A DNA stretch of 64,000 bases from an uncultured Eubacterium sp. (GTDB lineage: Bacteria; Bacillota; Clostridia; Peptostreptococcales; Anaerovoracaceae): positions 1-64,000 of the forward strand of contig UQRM01000004.1 in the NCBI GenBank assembly GCA_900543485.1, in the 5' to 3' direction. This document shows, piece by piece, positions 8,521 to 16,035 of this stretch. The notes beneath the pieces were generated by a model that saw only the letters and a program-made list of their open reading frames with translations, was not told the origin of the DNA and did no database searches. A program made the position numbers and the translations under genes. How positions within the stretch are numbered: position 1 is the first letter of the stretch; each line of letters begins with the position of its first letter.

Positions 8521-8552
8521 AACTCCCGTGCTTCGCACAGGAGTTTTTTTCG
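8521..8552 (+). terminator. Second tandem terminator after murA
   Basis: AACTCC and GTGC pair with GCAC and GGAGTT across a TTC loop, with one mismatch, followed by a seven-T run. Two strong terminators in a row insulate murA from rubrerythrin. Confidence 0.85.
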
Positions 8553-8635
8553 GAGAATATATTCCTGGTATGTGGCAATAATAAATATGACCATTAATGG
8601 ATATGACTATCGATCGCATCAAGGAGGAAAACGGA

Positions 8636-9172
8636 ATGACGGATCTTAAGGGAAGCAAGACTTATGAGAACCTGTTGATAGCTTTTGCAGGGGAGTCACA
8701 GGCAAGGAACAAATATACTTTTTTTGCGTCCAAGGCCAGGGAAGAAGGGTATATGCAGATTGCCAGCATATTTGAGGACACGGCAGCCAACGAAAAGGAA
8801 CATGCTGAGCTGTGGTTCAAGCACCTCGGAGGGATAGGAACGACGGAGGAAAACCTTCTTTCGGCAGCGGAAGGAGAGCATTATGAATGGAGCGAGATGT
8901 ATGCTGACATGGCAAAGGTCGCCAGAGAGGAAGGCTTTTCGGAAATAGCCAGACAGATGGAAGGTGTGGCGGCCATAGAAAAGAGCCATGAAGATCGATA
9001 CCTGAAGCTGAGAGGTAACGTGATAGACGGAAAGGTGTTCCAAAGGAATGAGGAAGTCACCTGGATATGCGGCAATTGCGGACATAAGCTGACGGGCAGG
9101 GAAGCGCCGGAAATATGCCCGGTATGCTTCCATCAGAAAGGATATTTTCAGCTGGAGGCGAAAAACTACTAA
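8636..9172 (+). CDS. Rubrerythrin
   Basis: Non-heme iron peroxidase that reduces hydrogen peroxide in anaerobes. The N-terminal four-helix ferritin-like domain carries the diiron motifs (FAGESQARNKY, EKEHAELW, EKSHEDRY). The C-terminal rubredoxin domain has CGNCGHK and CPVCFHQKGYF. The start at 8636 is chosen over an in-frame ATG at 8597 because AAGGAGG lies just upstream and MTDLKGSKTYENLL is the usual N-terminus, giving 178 residues. It is a single-gene unit after the murA terminators. Confidence 0.95.
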   Translation: MTDLKGSKTYENLLIAFAGESQARNKYTFFASKAREEGYMQIASIFEDTAANEKEHAELWFKHLGGIGTTEENLLSAAEGEHYEWSEMYADMAKVAREEGFSEIARQMEGVAAIEKSHEDRYLKLRGNVIDGKVFQRNEEVTWICGNCGHKLTGREAPEICPVCFHQKGYFQLEAKNY

Positions 9173-9199
9173 AATTGTAAAGTTCTCCGTAAAAACATA

Positions 9200-9228
9200 T
9201 TGACAAATGGGCGACCAGGTGGTAAGTT
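9200..9228 (+). promoter_or_regulatory. Sigma-A promoter of feoA
   Basis: Perfect -35 TTGACA (9200-9205), 17-base spacer, TAAGTT (9223-9228), a 4 of 6 match to the -10 consensus. Operator-like repeats start five bases downstream. Confidence 0.65.
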
Positions 9229-9232
9229 ATAC

Positions 9233-9260
9233 CTAACAAGGTTAGCAAGTGTTAACTAAC
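9233..9260. promoter_or_regulatory. Operator-like inverted repeats in the feoA leader
   Basis: CTAAC-AAG-GTTAG (9233-9245) is a perfect 5-bp dyad. GTTAG-N10-CTAAC (9241-9260) is a second that shares its arm. They cover the expected transcription start of feoA. TTAG/CTAA half-sites resemble those bound by DtxR/IdeR-type metal regulators; the regulator itself is not in the window. Confidence 0.5.
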
Positions 9261-9304
9261 TGATGGCTGACCTTGCCCTATCAAAGTAACTGAAGGAGAA
9301 CGGC

Positions 9305-9523
9305 ATGAACGTAAACGATGCTAACATCGGAGAAACATATATCGTGGAAGATATCCAGACGGATGACGAGGATCTCAAGGCATTCCTCTTTTCGCTGGGA
9401 TGCTACAGCGGTGAGCCGATAACGGTCATCGCGTGTCGCAAAGGAGGCTGCACGGTATCGATAAAGGATGGGCGGTACAATATCGACAAGGGGATAGCGG
9501 CCGCTGTTCAGATAAGAAAATAG
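9305..9523 (+). CDS. feoA: FeoA-family ferrous iron transport accessory protein
   Basis: Small cytoplasmic SH3-like protein that works with FeoB. At 72 residues it matches the short FeoA class, with the central segment LFSLGCYSGEPITVIA and the ending YNIDKGIAAAVQIRK typical of the fold. The ribosome site AAGGAGAA precedes the ATG. A terminator overlaps its stop, so part of the transcripts probably end before feoB. Confidence 0.85.
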   Translation: MNVNDANIGETYIVEDIQTDDEDLKAFLFSLGCYSGEPITVIACRKGGCTVSIKDGRYNIDKGIAAAVQIRK

Positions 9524-9545
9524 TGATATCCATCACTATTTTTTT
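9520..9545 (+). terminator. Intra-operon terminator between feoA and feoB
   Basis: Perfect 8-base stem ATAGTGAT (9520-9527) / ATCACTAT (9532-9539) with loop ATCC, followed by a T run. It begins at the feoA stop codon and may set a higher feoA:feoB ratio. Confidence 0.75.
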
Positions 9546-9553
9546 AGGCGAGG

Positions 9554-9573
9554 GTTAGCGTAGATTAACTATA
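9554..9573. promoter_or_regulatory. Second copy of the feo operator-like motif, before feoB
   Basis: GTTAG-CGTAGATTAA-CTATA matches the feoA copy at 9241-9260 in arms and spacing (GTTAGC-N5-TTAACTA in both). It suggests feoB has its own regulated start. Confidence 0.45.
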
Positions 9574-9625
9574 TCGACTTCTCAATGATTTACTAATATA
9601 CAGAGAGGAAATAGGAGGACTTTTT

Positions 9626-11641
9626 ATGAGAATTGCTTTTGCCGGCAATCCCAACAGCGGAAAGACTACCATGTACAATGCGCTGACGGGTGAGAATGAA
9701 AGGGTCGGTAACTGGGCCGGGGTTACCATAGGCAAAAAGGAAAGCCCGATCAAGAAGGAGTTTTACGATTTCACGGAAGACCTGATCGCGGTGGACCTGC
9801 CGGGAGCTTACTCCATGTCTCCGTTTACACCGGAGGAGAGTATAACCAGCGGGTATGTACGGGATGAGAACCCGGACGTCATAGTCAACATTGTAGATGC
9901 CACGAATCTGAGTCGAAGCCTGTTTTTCACCACTCAGCTCCTGGAGCTGGGCGTCCCAGTCGTTGTAGCGCTCAATAAGAGCGATATAAACGAGAAGATG
10001 AACACCAGGATAGATACGGAGATGCTGTCAAAGAAGCTCAATTGCCCTATCATCAAGACGGTGTCCACGTCGTCCAGCAAGACAGGACTCAAGGAAGTGG
10101 TAAATGCAGCTGTGGAGCTTGCCGGGAACGGCCAGAAGGCACCATATCTGCAGGCGGACATCAATCTGCACGATAAAAATGCGGTAGAAGCTGAGGACAG
10201 AAAGCGATTCGATTTCGTGAACAAGATCGTCAGGGAGGTTGAGACACGTCAGGTACTGACTAAGGAAAGGAACAGTCAGGATACGATAGATGCTATCCTC
10301 ACTAACAAGGTATCGGGCATTATCATATTCGCCGCGGTGATGATAGCGGTGTTCTGGATATCCCAGTCATGGCTGGGGCCGTTGATCGCCGACTGGCTGG
10401 TAGGCTGGATAGAGATGTTCCAGGGCTGGGTAGCAGCACAGCTTGAAAACGCAGCTCCTATACTCCAGGCCATACTGGCGGACGGTATAGTAGGCGGTGT
10501 TGGCGCCGTAGTAGGATTCCTGCCATTGGTAATGGTGATGTATTTCCTGATAGCTATACTGGAAGACTGCGGATACATGGCTCGTGTCAGCGTCGTGATG
10601 GATCCTATATTCAAGAGAGTTGGTCTTTCCGGCAAAGCTATAATACCTATCATAATAGGGACCGGCTGCGGCATACCGGGAATCATGGCGTGCCGTACGA
10701 TACGCGACGAAAGGGAGAGAAGAGCCAGCACGATGCTGACCACTTTCATTCCTTGTGGAGCGAAGATACCGGTAATAGCTCTCTTCGCGGGAGCATTCTT
10801 CAGCGGCTCCACATGGGTGAGCGTCAGCATGTATTTCTCGGGTATCGTGCTGATATTCCTGGGAGCGCTGGTAATAAAGTGGATAACGGGATACAAGTAC
10901 AGAAAATCCTTCTTCATCATGGAGCTTCCTACATATAAGGCTCCAAGCATAAAGAGAGCTGCCTACTCGATGATGGAAAGAGCGAAGGCATACATAAAGA
11001 AGGCTGCCACCATCATTCTGGTGTGCAACTGCGTGGTACAGCTGATGCAGACTTTCAACTGGCAATTCCAGCCTGTTGCCGAGAATGCAGCTGACACATC
11101 GATACTGGCGTCCATATCGTCGCCTTTCGCTGTGCTGCTGATACCTCTCGGATTCGGGACATGGCAGCTGGCTGCGGCGGCTATCACAGGATTCATAGCC
11201 AAGGAGAACGTAGTAGGTACGCTGGCGGTAGTTTACTCTATCACCAACTTCATCGATACAGATGAACTGGCACTGACGGGAGGAGCCAACGAGGTGGCGC
11301 TGGCCATGGGACTTACCACCGTATCGGCGCTGGCTTACCTGATGTTCAACCTGTTCACACCGCCTTGCTTCGCAGCTTTGGGAGCTATGAACTCGGAGAT
11401 GAAGAGCGCCAGGTGGCTGTGGGGAGCTATAGGATTCCAGTTCTGCACAGGATATACGGTAGCGTTCCTGGTATATCAGGTTGGTACTCTGGTTACCGCG
11501 GGTCACCTGGGAACGGGCTTCATACCTGGCCTGATAGCTGTCCTGGTAATGGTAGCCGCAGTGATCGCGATAGGGCGAAGAGCAAACAGGAACTTTGAGA
11601 GAGAATATTCGCTTCATGGAAAAGGAGGCGTATCCGCATGA
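9626..11641 (+). CDS. feoB: Ferrous iron transporter FeoB
   Basis: Fe(II) importer of the inner membrane with an N-terminal GTPase. The G-domain shows GNPNSGKT (residues 7-14), DLPGAYSM (G3) and NKSD (G4). After a helical linker come the membrane region and the conserved Gate motifs (YMARVSVVMDPIFKRVGLSGKAIIP; a second gate around the late SMMERAKAYIKKA segment). The 671 residues are normal. The ribosome site AGGAGGA precedes the ATG. Its stop overlaps the next small gene by ATGA. Confidence 0.96.
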   Translation: MRIAFAGNPNSGKTTMYNALTGENERVGNWAGVTIGKKESPIKKEFYDFTEDLIAVDLPGAYSMSPFTPEESITSGYVRDENPDVIVNIVDATNLSRSLFFTTQLLELGVPVVVALNKSDINEKMNTRIDTEMLSKKLNCPIIKTVSTSSSKTGLKEVVNAAVELAGNGQKAPYLQADINLHDKNAVEAEDRKRFDFVNKIVREVETRQVLTKERNSQDTIDAILTNKVSGIIIFAAVMIAVFWISQSWLGPLIADWLVGWIEMFQGWVAAQLENAAPILQAILADGIVGGVGAVVGFLPLVMVMYFLIAILEDCGYMARVSVVMDPIFKRVGLSGKAIIPIIIGTGCGIPGIMACRTIRDERERRASTMLTTFIPCGAKIPVIALFAGAFFSGSTWVSVSMYFSGIVLIFLGALVIKWITGYKYRKSFFIMELPTYKAPSIKRAAYSMMERAKAYIKKAATIILVCNCVVQLMQTFNWQFQPVAENAADTSILASISSPFAVLLIPLGFGTWQLAAAAITGFIAKENVVGTLAVVYSITNFIDTDELALTGGANEVALAMGLTTVSALAYLMFNLFTPPCFAALGAMNSEMKSARWLWGAIGFQFCTGYTVAFLVYQVGTLVTAGHLGTGFIPGLIAVLVMVAAVIAIGRRANRNFEREYSLHGKGGVSA

Positions 11642-11823
11642 TGGTCAATATCATTGTCGGAGCTATAATAGTAGCTATACTGGCAGCGGCTGTCACTCAC
11701 ATAGTGAGAGCCAAGAAAAGAGGTGTGAAGTGTATCGGATGCCCGGACTCGGGTTGCTGCTCAGCCAACGCGTCGGGTAAGGATAAGGATACAGGGTGCG
11801 GCTGCGGCTGCCATGGAGAGTGA
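11638..11823 (+). CDS. FeoB-associated Cys-rich membrane protein
   Basis: The 61-residue protein has one membrane helix (about residues 4-22) and a cytoplasmic tail with nine Cys (KCIGCPDSGCCSA...GCGCGCHGE). This matches the small family found directly after feoB in many anaerobes, thought to help iron handling. Its ATG overlaps the feoB stop (ATGA at 11638-11641), showing coupling. Confidence 0.85.
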   Translation: MMVNIIVGAIIVAILAAAVTHIVRAKKRGVKCIGCPDSGCCSANASGKDKDTGCGCGCHGE

Positions 11824-11841
11824 TGTGTGATATACGGATGG

Positions 11842-11885
11842 AGCCGGCCTCGTCGGGAAAACCGACGGGCCGGCTTGCTTTTTCG
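11842..11885 (+). terminator. Terminator of the feo operon
   Basis: AGCCGGCC-T-CGTCGG pairs with CCGACG-GGCCGGCT (one bulge, GAAAA loop), and a TTTTT run follows. Confidence 0.85.
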
Positions 11886-11960
11886 TTGCAGCATATGAAC
11901 GCCGGGCCTGTAACCTTTGGCGAGGCAGGTCACTCCTTTTCTACGGATCGTACAGTCTGA

Positions 11961-12210
11961 TATGCCAAAAAGCAGATATTCAGAAGGCGTTATAGGCATA
12001 AATGGACGATTTTTTCTTTTGCATCGAGGATGATATGCTCATAAGTGTTCTATCATGGTTGTAAATTGGCATATTTTTATGGAAAGAAGGCGTTGGAATG
12101 CCAAAAGACCTGTGAATGTTGCGGGGATTTATTATATCGACTGGTGTAATGAGTGATGGGAGGCGGGTAATATGCCAAAGATGCGTTATGACAGCAGTGC
12201 TTTAGGCATA
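11961..12210. repeat. Four-palindrome element, copy 1
   Basis: The 422-base gap between feo and spoIID holds no credible gene. It holds four palindromic units beginning TATGCC/TATGCT and ending GGCATA, each 40 bp: 11961-12000, 12034-12073, 12097-12136 (right arm decayed) and 12171-12210. Unit starts are 73, 63 and 74 bp apart. A second copy at 24409-24658 has the same total length (250 bp) and nearly the same spacing. It lies between converging genes. Confidence 0.75.
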
Positions 12211-12245
12211 TTTCAAATTTGCCGGGAGGCGGCCGGGGCAAGCCT

Positions 12246-13328
12246 TCAGTAGACCTCGGTTCCGCTGTAGTAGTGGGACAGTATCTCTTTATAGTCGTAT
12301 CCTTTTTCCGCCATCCCGTCGGCTCCGTACTGGCTCATGCCGACACCGTGGCCGGAGCCGTTGGATGTGAATGTTACGGTATCGCCGGAGATGTTTACGG
12401 TGAAATTGGCGGAGGGCAGATCCAGCGCTTCACGTATCTGTCTTCCTGTCAGAGTCGCATTACCTATTTGTATCTCTTTTACCCTGTCGCCGGAGCTGCG
12501 GTCGAGTATCTTTATTGAGGATGGGGCGATGGCGCCGAAGCTCACGTCTGGATAGGCGGACATGAGGGCGGAAGCCAGCTGGTCTGTGGTGAAGGAGTGG
12601 GATTCGTTCTGGTGGGTAGCATCCTTTTCGTAAGGGCTGTCTACACTGACGAGATATGGAACGGCTGATGCGAATACGTCTTCAGAGTTTTCTGTTTTGC
12701 CTCCGCTGGAGGAATGGAACAGAGCCTGTTCCACCAACTGGCCCCTGTAGTAGAGCAGCTGTCCTTCAGTGTCGTTTACAGCCCGACATATCTTTTTCCA
12801 TCCGTCATTCATCCATTGGTCTCCTTTCAGCTGAGCCAGCTCTGTCTCGCTTCGATAGACCTGACAGTGAGTAGAGTCGCATAAGGGTGCTCCCGGATGA
12901 GCCTGAGGATTTCCGCTCTCCTGGGCCCTGAGGACTCGTGCCAGCGAATAGGTGCGCGCCGCTACCGCCTGTGCTTTGAGTGCTTCCAGGTGAAATTCGG
13001 ATGGCATTTCTCCGGAAACAACCCCTTTTATGTAATCTTCGAAATCTATTTGTTCTGTTTTGCCAGAATCCGTCCTGTAGACATCTATAGTCTCCGGCAC
13101 CTCTGCCAGCTGGAAGTCGGCCTGAGGTATCAGAGTCTTTTTTGGCATATCCTCGTGGTGTGGGAGCTTCGTCAGGAAATATGGAGTGATGATGAGAAGA
13201 ATGCATGCGGATATTATAGTCAGCAGGACAGGTACCAGAAAAGGAACGGCAAGTACATGCCTTATGGAACCCGACAGCTTCTTCAGGTGTTTTTTGAGCT
13301 TTCTGTTGTTTCTGTTTATGAACTTCAT
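12246..13328 (-). CDS. spoIID: Stage II sporulation protein D
   Basis: Lytic transglycosylase that thins septal peptidoglycan during engulfment, acting with SpoIIP and SpoIIM in the sporulating mother cell. The 360 residues have one N-terminal membrane anchor (about 27-47), then the SpoIID domain with DYIKGVVSGEMPSEFHLEALKAQAVAARTYSLA and the C-terminal GHGVGMSQYGA motif. The start at 13328 is preferred to an in-frame ATG at 13391 because AGGAG lies 10 bases upstream. It stands alone, convergent with the feo operon. Confidence 0.95.
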   Translation of the reverse strand: MKFINRNNRKLKKHLKKLSGSIRHVLAVPFLVPVLLTIISACILLIITPYFLTKLPHHEDMPKKTLIPQADFQLAEVPETIDVYRTDSGKTEQIDFEDYIKGVVSGEMPSEFHLEALKAQAVAARTYSLARVLRAQESGNPQAHPGAPLCDSTHCQVYRSETELAQLKGDQWMNDGWKKICRAVNDTEGQLLYYRGQLVEQALFHSSSGGKTENSEDVFASAVPYLVSVDSPYEKDATHQNESHSFTTDQLASALMSAYPDVSFGAIAPSSIKILDRSSGDRVKEIQIGNATLTGRQIREALDLPSANFTVNISGDTVTFTSNGSGHGVGMSQYGADGMAEKGYDYKEILSHYYSGTEVY

Positions 13329-13427
13329 GTTGCAGTCTCCTAAAATATATTTGTACAAGTTTATGTCAAAAATTTCATGACTATGACTCAATATAGTGTA
13401 TAATAGTAAGGCAACGGGAGAACAGTT

Positions 13428-13952
13428 ATGAGAGTGATAAGTAAACAGAGAAACAGCAGGATGTGCATAATGTGCGGGCTCGACAATGAGTATGGTGTCA
13501 GGGCTCCCTTTTACAATATGGAGGATGGGAGTGTAGCTACACTGTTCTCATACAGATGCCAGCATCAGAGCTATCCCGGACGCGTACATGGAGGCCTTAT
13601 CACTGCCATGCTCGATGAGATGGGGCTTCGGGCGCTGTGGGCGAAGGAGCTGTCGGAAGAATCATTTGGCGTGACGTTTTCCATAGACACCAAGTACAGG
13701 AAGCCTGTACCTTACGGTTGCAGGCTGGCGGGCAGGGGCAGAATCGTCAGAGATACAAGGAGGTATTTCATTACCGAAGCCTGTATCATGGACATGGCCG
13801 GAAATGTTCTCGCCAGCGGAACGGTGAAGTACCTCAGGCTGGATGTGGATCAGATAGCGGAAGGCGCCGAGACCCATGAGGAGCTGTGTTATCTGGATGA
13901 GGATGGCGTGAGGGAAATATCTTTTGACGGACGTATATACATAACGAGGTGA
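13428..13952 (+). CDS. PaaI-type hotdog-fold thioesterase
   Basis: Probable acyl-CoA thioesterase of the PaaI/YdiI hotdog class. The signature is PGRVHGGLITAMLDEMGLRAL, with the HGG turn and the acidic residue on the following helix. The rest of the single hotdog domain follows (TKYRKPVPYGCRLAGRGRIV, ASGTVKYLRL). At 174 residues it has about 25 extra residues at each end, including two N-terminal Cys (CIMCGLDN). A TATAAT box at 13399-13404 lies upstream. Its stop overlaps or abuts the next gene. The substrate is unknown. Confidence 0.75.
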   Translation: MRVISKQRNSRMCIMCGLDNEYGVRAPFYNMEDGSVATLFSYRCQHQSYPGRVHGGLITAMLDEMGLRALWAKELSEESFGVTFSIDTKYRKPVPYGCRLAGRGRIVRDTRRYFITEACIMDMAGNVLASGTVKYLRLDVDQIAEGAETHEELCYLDEDGVREISFDGRIYITR

Positions 13953-13957
13953 AGAAA

Positions 13958-14536
13958 ATGGAAAAGATATTGTTTGTGAATGCTTGTGTGAGACCTGAAT
14001 CGCGGACGGCGGGACTGGCCAGATATTTGCTTGAAAAGATGGAGGGGCAGGTAACAGAACTGAAGCTGGGGGATGAGGATATCAGAACTCTGGATCTGGA
14101 AAGCCTCAACAGGAGGAATGATCTGATAGAGAAGAAGGAGTTCTCAGACGATATGTTCAGATACGCGAGACAATTCGGGACTGCCGATACAGTGGTGATA
14201 GCGGCTCCTTATTGGGATATGTCTTTTCCCGCGATGGTCAAAGCATACGTGGAGGCAATAATGGTACAGGGCTTGACTTTCCATTATACGGAGGAAGGGA
14301 TCCCTCAAGGTTTGACTAATATAAAGAAGGTGATATATGTCACTACTGCCGGAGGACCTATAGGCGATTACAATATGGGATTTGATTATATAAAAGCGTT
14401 GTTCGGCACTTTCTATAACGTTACTGATGTGACCTGCCATAAGGCGGAGATGCTGGACGTGATAGGGATGGACGTGGAATCCATACTGCAGGAGACCAGA
14501 GACGAGATCGATGAGGTCTATGGAGAAAAACGATGA
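13958..14536 (+). CDS. Flavodoxin-fold NAD(P)H-dependent oxidoreductase (AzoR/NQO-like)
   Basis: FMN enzyme related to azoreductases and quinone reductases. ILFVNACVRPESRTAGLARYLL forms the first strand and FMN-phosphate loop, APYWDMSFPAMVKAYVEAIMVQGLTF matches the AzoR core, and VTTAGGPIGDYN is the second cofactor loop. The ATG at 13958 has GAGGTGA upstream; a GTG start at 13949 overlapping the previous stop is the alternative. It is translationally linked on both sides (ATGA into the fumarase gene). The physiological acceptor is unknown. Confidence 0.8.
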   Translation: MEKILFVNACVRPESRTAGLARYLLEKMEGQVTELKLGDEDIRTLDLESLNRRNDLIEKKEFSDDMFRYARQFGTADTVVIAAPYWDMSFPAMVKAYVEAIMVQGLTFHYTEEGIPQGLTNIKKVIYVTTAGGPIGDYNMGFDYIKALFGTFYNVTDVTCHKAEMLDVIGMDVESILQETRDEIDEVYGEKR

Positions 14537-15375
14537 GAAACGTGGATGTCAGTCTGATAAGGGACAAGATAGCCCAGCTTTGTATCGAGGCCAATCACTA
14601 TTTGGATGGAGATCTCAAGGCGTGCCTGTCGAAGAAACTTGAAGAGGAAACGTGGCCTGTGGCCAAAGATGTGCTGACAAGTATAGAGAAGAACATAGCC
14701 ATAGCGGAGGAGGGCGTTTTTCCGCTGTGTCAGGATACGGGGATGGCGTGTGTGTTCCTTGAGATAGGGCAGGACGTCCATCTTACGGGAGGTTCGCTGA
14801 GGGAGGCTGTCGATGAAGGCGTGCGCCGGGGATACGGTGACGGATTCCTGAGGAAATCCATAGTGGCCGATCCGTTGAGGCGAGTGAATACCGGGGACAA
14901 TACCCCTGCATATATCAACACGGAGATCGTCGACGGAGACAGGATAAAGATCATCGTTGCCCCGAAGGGATTCGGGTCGGAGAATATGAGCAGGATAAAG
15001 ATGCTGCCTCCGTCGGCAGGAGAGGAAGGCGTGAAGGATTTTGTCGTGGAGACATGCGAGATGGCAGGCGCTAATCCATGTCCGCCCATAGTCGTTGGAG
15101 TTGGCATAGGCGGAACCTTCGACAAGGCGGCGCTGATGGCGAAGAAAGCGCTGTTGATACCAGTCGGCAGGGAAAACAGCGACGAATATTATGGACGGAT
15201 GGAGCAGGAGCTGCTGAAGCGGATAAATGGGCTGGGAATAGGTCCTCAGGGATTCGGAGGCAGGACAACGGCACTTTCGGTTAAGATAATATCGGCTCCG
15301 ACACATATAGCAGGACTGCCTGTGGCCGTCAACATAAACTGCCATGTCAGCCGCCACATGGAAGCGGTACTGTAG
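14533..15375 (+). CDS. Class I fumarate hydratase, alpha subunit
   Basis: N-terminal, Fe-S-bearing part of a two-subunit class I fumarase (or L-tartrate dehydratase-like hydro-lyase), interconverting fumarate and malate with a [4Fe-4S] cluster. The 280 residues show the conserved PLCQDTGMACVFLEIGQ, NTGDNTPAYI, VAPKGFGSENMSR and the Cys in ANPCPPIVVGVGIGGTFDKAA. The next gene encodes the beta subunit. Fumarase is the commonest role for this pair in clostridia; the substrate is not proven. Confidence 0.88.
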   Translation: MRNVDVSLIRDKIAQLCIEANHYLDGDLKACLSKKLEEETWPVAKDVLTSIEKNIAIAEEGVFPLCQDTGMACVFLEIGQDVHLTGGSLREAVDEGVRRGYGDGFLRKSIVADPLRRVNTGDNTPAYINTEIVDGDRIKIIVAPKGFGSENMSRIKMLPPSAGEEGVKDFVVETCEMAGANPCPPIVVGVGIGGTFDKAALMAKKALLIPVGRENSDEYYGRMEQELLKRINGLGIGPQGFGGRTTALSVKIISAPTHIAGLPVAVNINCHVSRHMEAVL

Positions 15376-15390
15376 CAGAGAGGAGAGTCT

Positions 15391-15951
15391 ATGGAATACA
15401 GACTGACAGAGCCTTTTACAAAGGATAAGCTGAAGGATTACAGAGCCGGGGACAGAGTGCTGATAACGGGAACGGTATACACGGCAAGAGACGCGGCTCA
15501 TAAAAGGATAACGGAGATGCTGATGAGGGGAGAAAATCCCCCGTTTGAAATAGAAAATTCCATCGTGTATTATGTGGGACCGACACCTGCGAAACCGGGA
15601 ATGGCCATAGGCTCAGCAGGTCCAACTACCAGTTACAGGATGGATGCTTATGCGCCGAAGCTTTTGGACCTGGGGCAGCTGGCAATGATAGGGAAGGGAC
15701 AGCGATCGGATGAGGTACGCGATGCTGTGGTCAGGAACGGAGCTGTATACTTTGCGGCCATAGGGGGCGCGGCGGCACTGATGGCAAAGCAGATAAAGAG
15801 CGCGGAGGTGATAGCCTTTGACGATCTGGGAGCAGAAGCCGTGAGAAAGCTGTTTGTGGAAGAGTTTCCTGTCACGGTGGTGCTGGACAGCAGGGGAGGA
15901 GACCTCTACGCGGAAGGCAGAGCAGAATATTTGAAATCCGTCGCCAAATAG
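15391..15951 (+). CDS. Class I fumarate hydratase, beta subunit
   Basis: C-terminal partner of the upstream alpha subunit, 15 bases away with an AGAGGAGAG ribosome site. The 186 residues have the typical LKAGD-like opening (YRAGDRVLITGTVYTARDAAHKR), VYYVGPTPAKPGMAIGSAGPTTSYRMD and IGGAAALMAKQI. Split alpha/beta fumarases are normal in anaerobic Bacillota. The 3' end of the gene contains the promoter that appears to drive metY. Confidence 0.9.
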   Translation: MEYRLTEPFTKDKLKDYRAGDRVLITGTVYTARDAAHKRITEMLMRGENPPFEIENSIVYYVGPTPAKPGMAIGSAGPTTSYRMDAYAPKLLDLGQLAMIGKGQRSDEVRDAVVRNGAVYFAAIGGAAALMAKQIKSAEVIAFDDLGAEAVRKLFVEEFPVTVVLDSRGGDLYAEGRAEYLKSVAK

Positions 15952-15959
15952 TGTATTAT
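15931..15959 (+). promoter_or_regulatory. Sigma-A promoter of metY-metA
   Basis: TTGAAA (15931-15936), 17-base spacer, TATTAT (15954-15959). The -35 lies inside the last codons of the fumarase beta gene. The roughly 70-base leader has GC-rich self-complementary stretches (for example GGCAG-TAAG-CTGCC), but I do not recognise a riboswitch class. Confidence 0.65.
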
Positions 15960-16035
15960 TAATGGAGCTGCGCAGCGGGACGGCAGTAAGCTGCCTTCAG
16001 CGCGGTGAAACGATATTCGAAAGGAAATGTGTGAG

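Noticed and set aside
11697..11999. Minus-strand frame of 100 residues
   Set aside because: It crosses the feo terminator and the Cys-rich gene; its start is only the palindrome arm of the repeat element read as ATGCC.
15952..16035. SAM or T-box riboswitch before metY
   Set aside because: The leader is only about 70 bases, and none of the conserved riboswitch or T-box motifs is visible.
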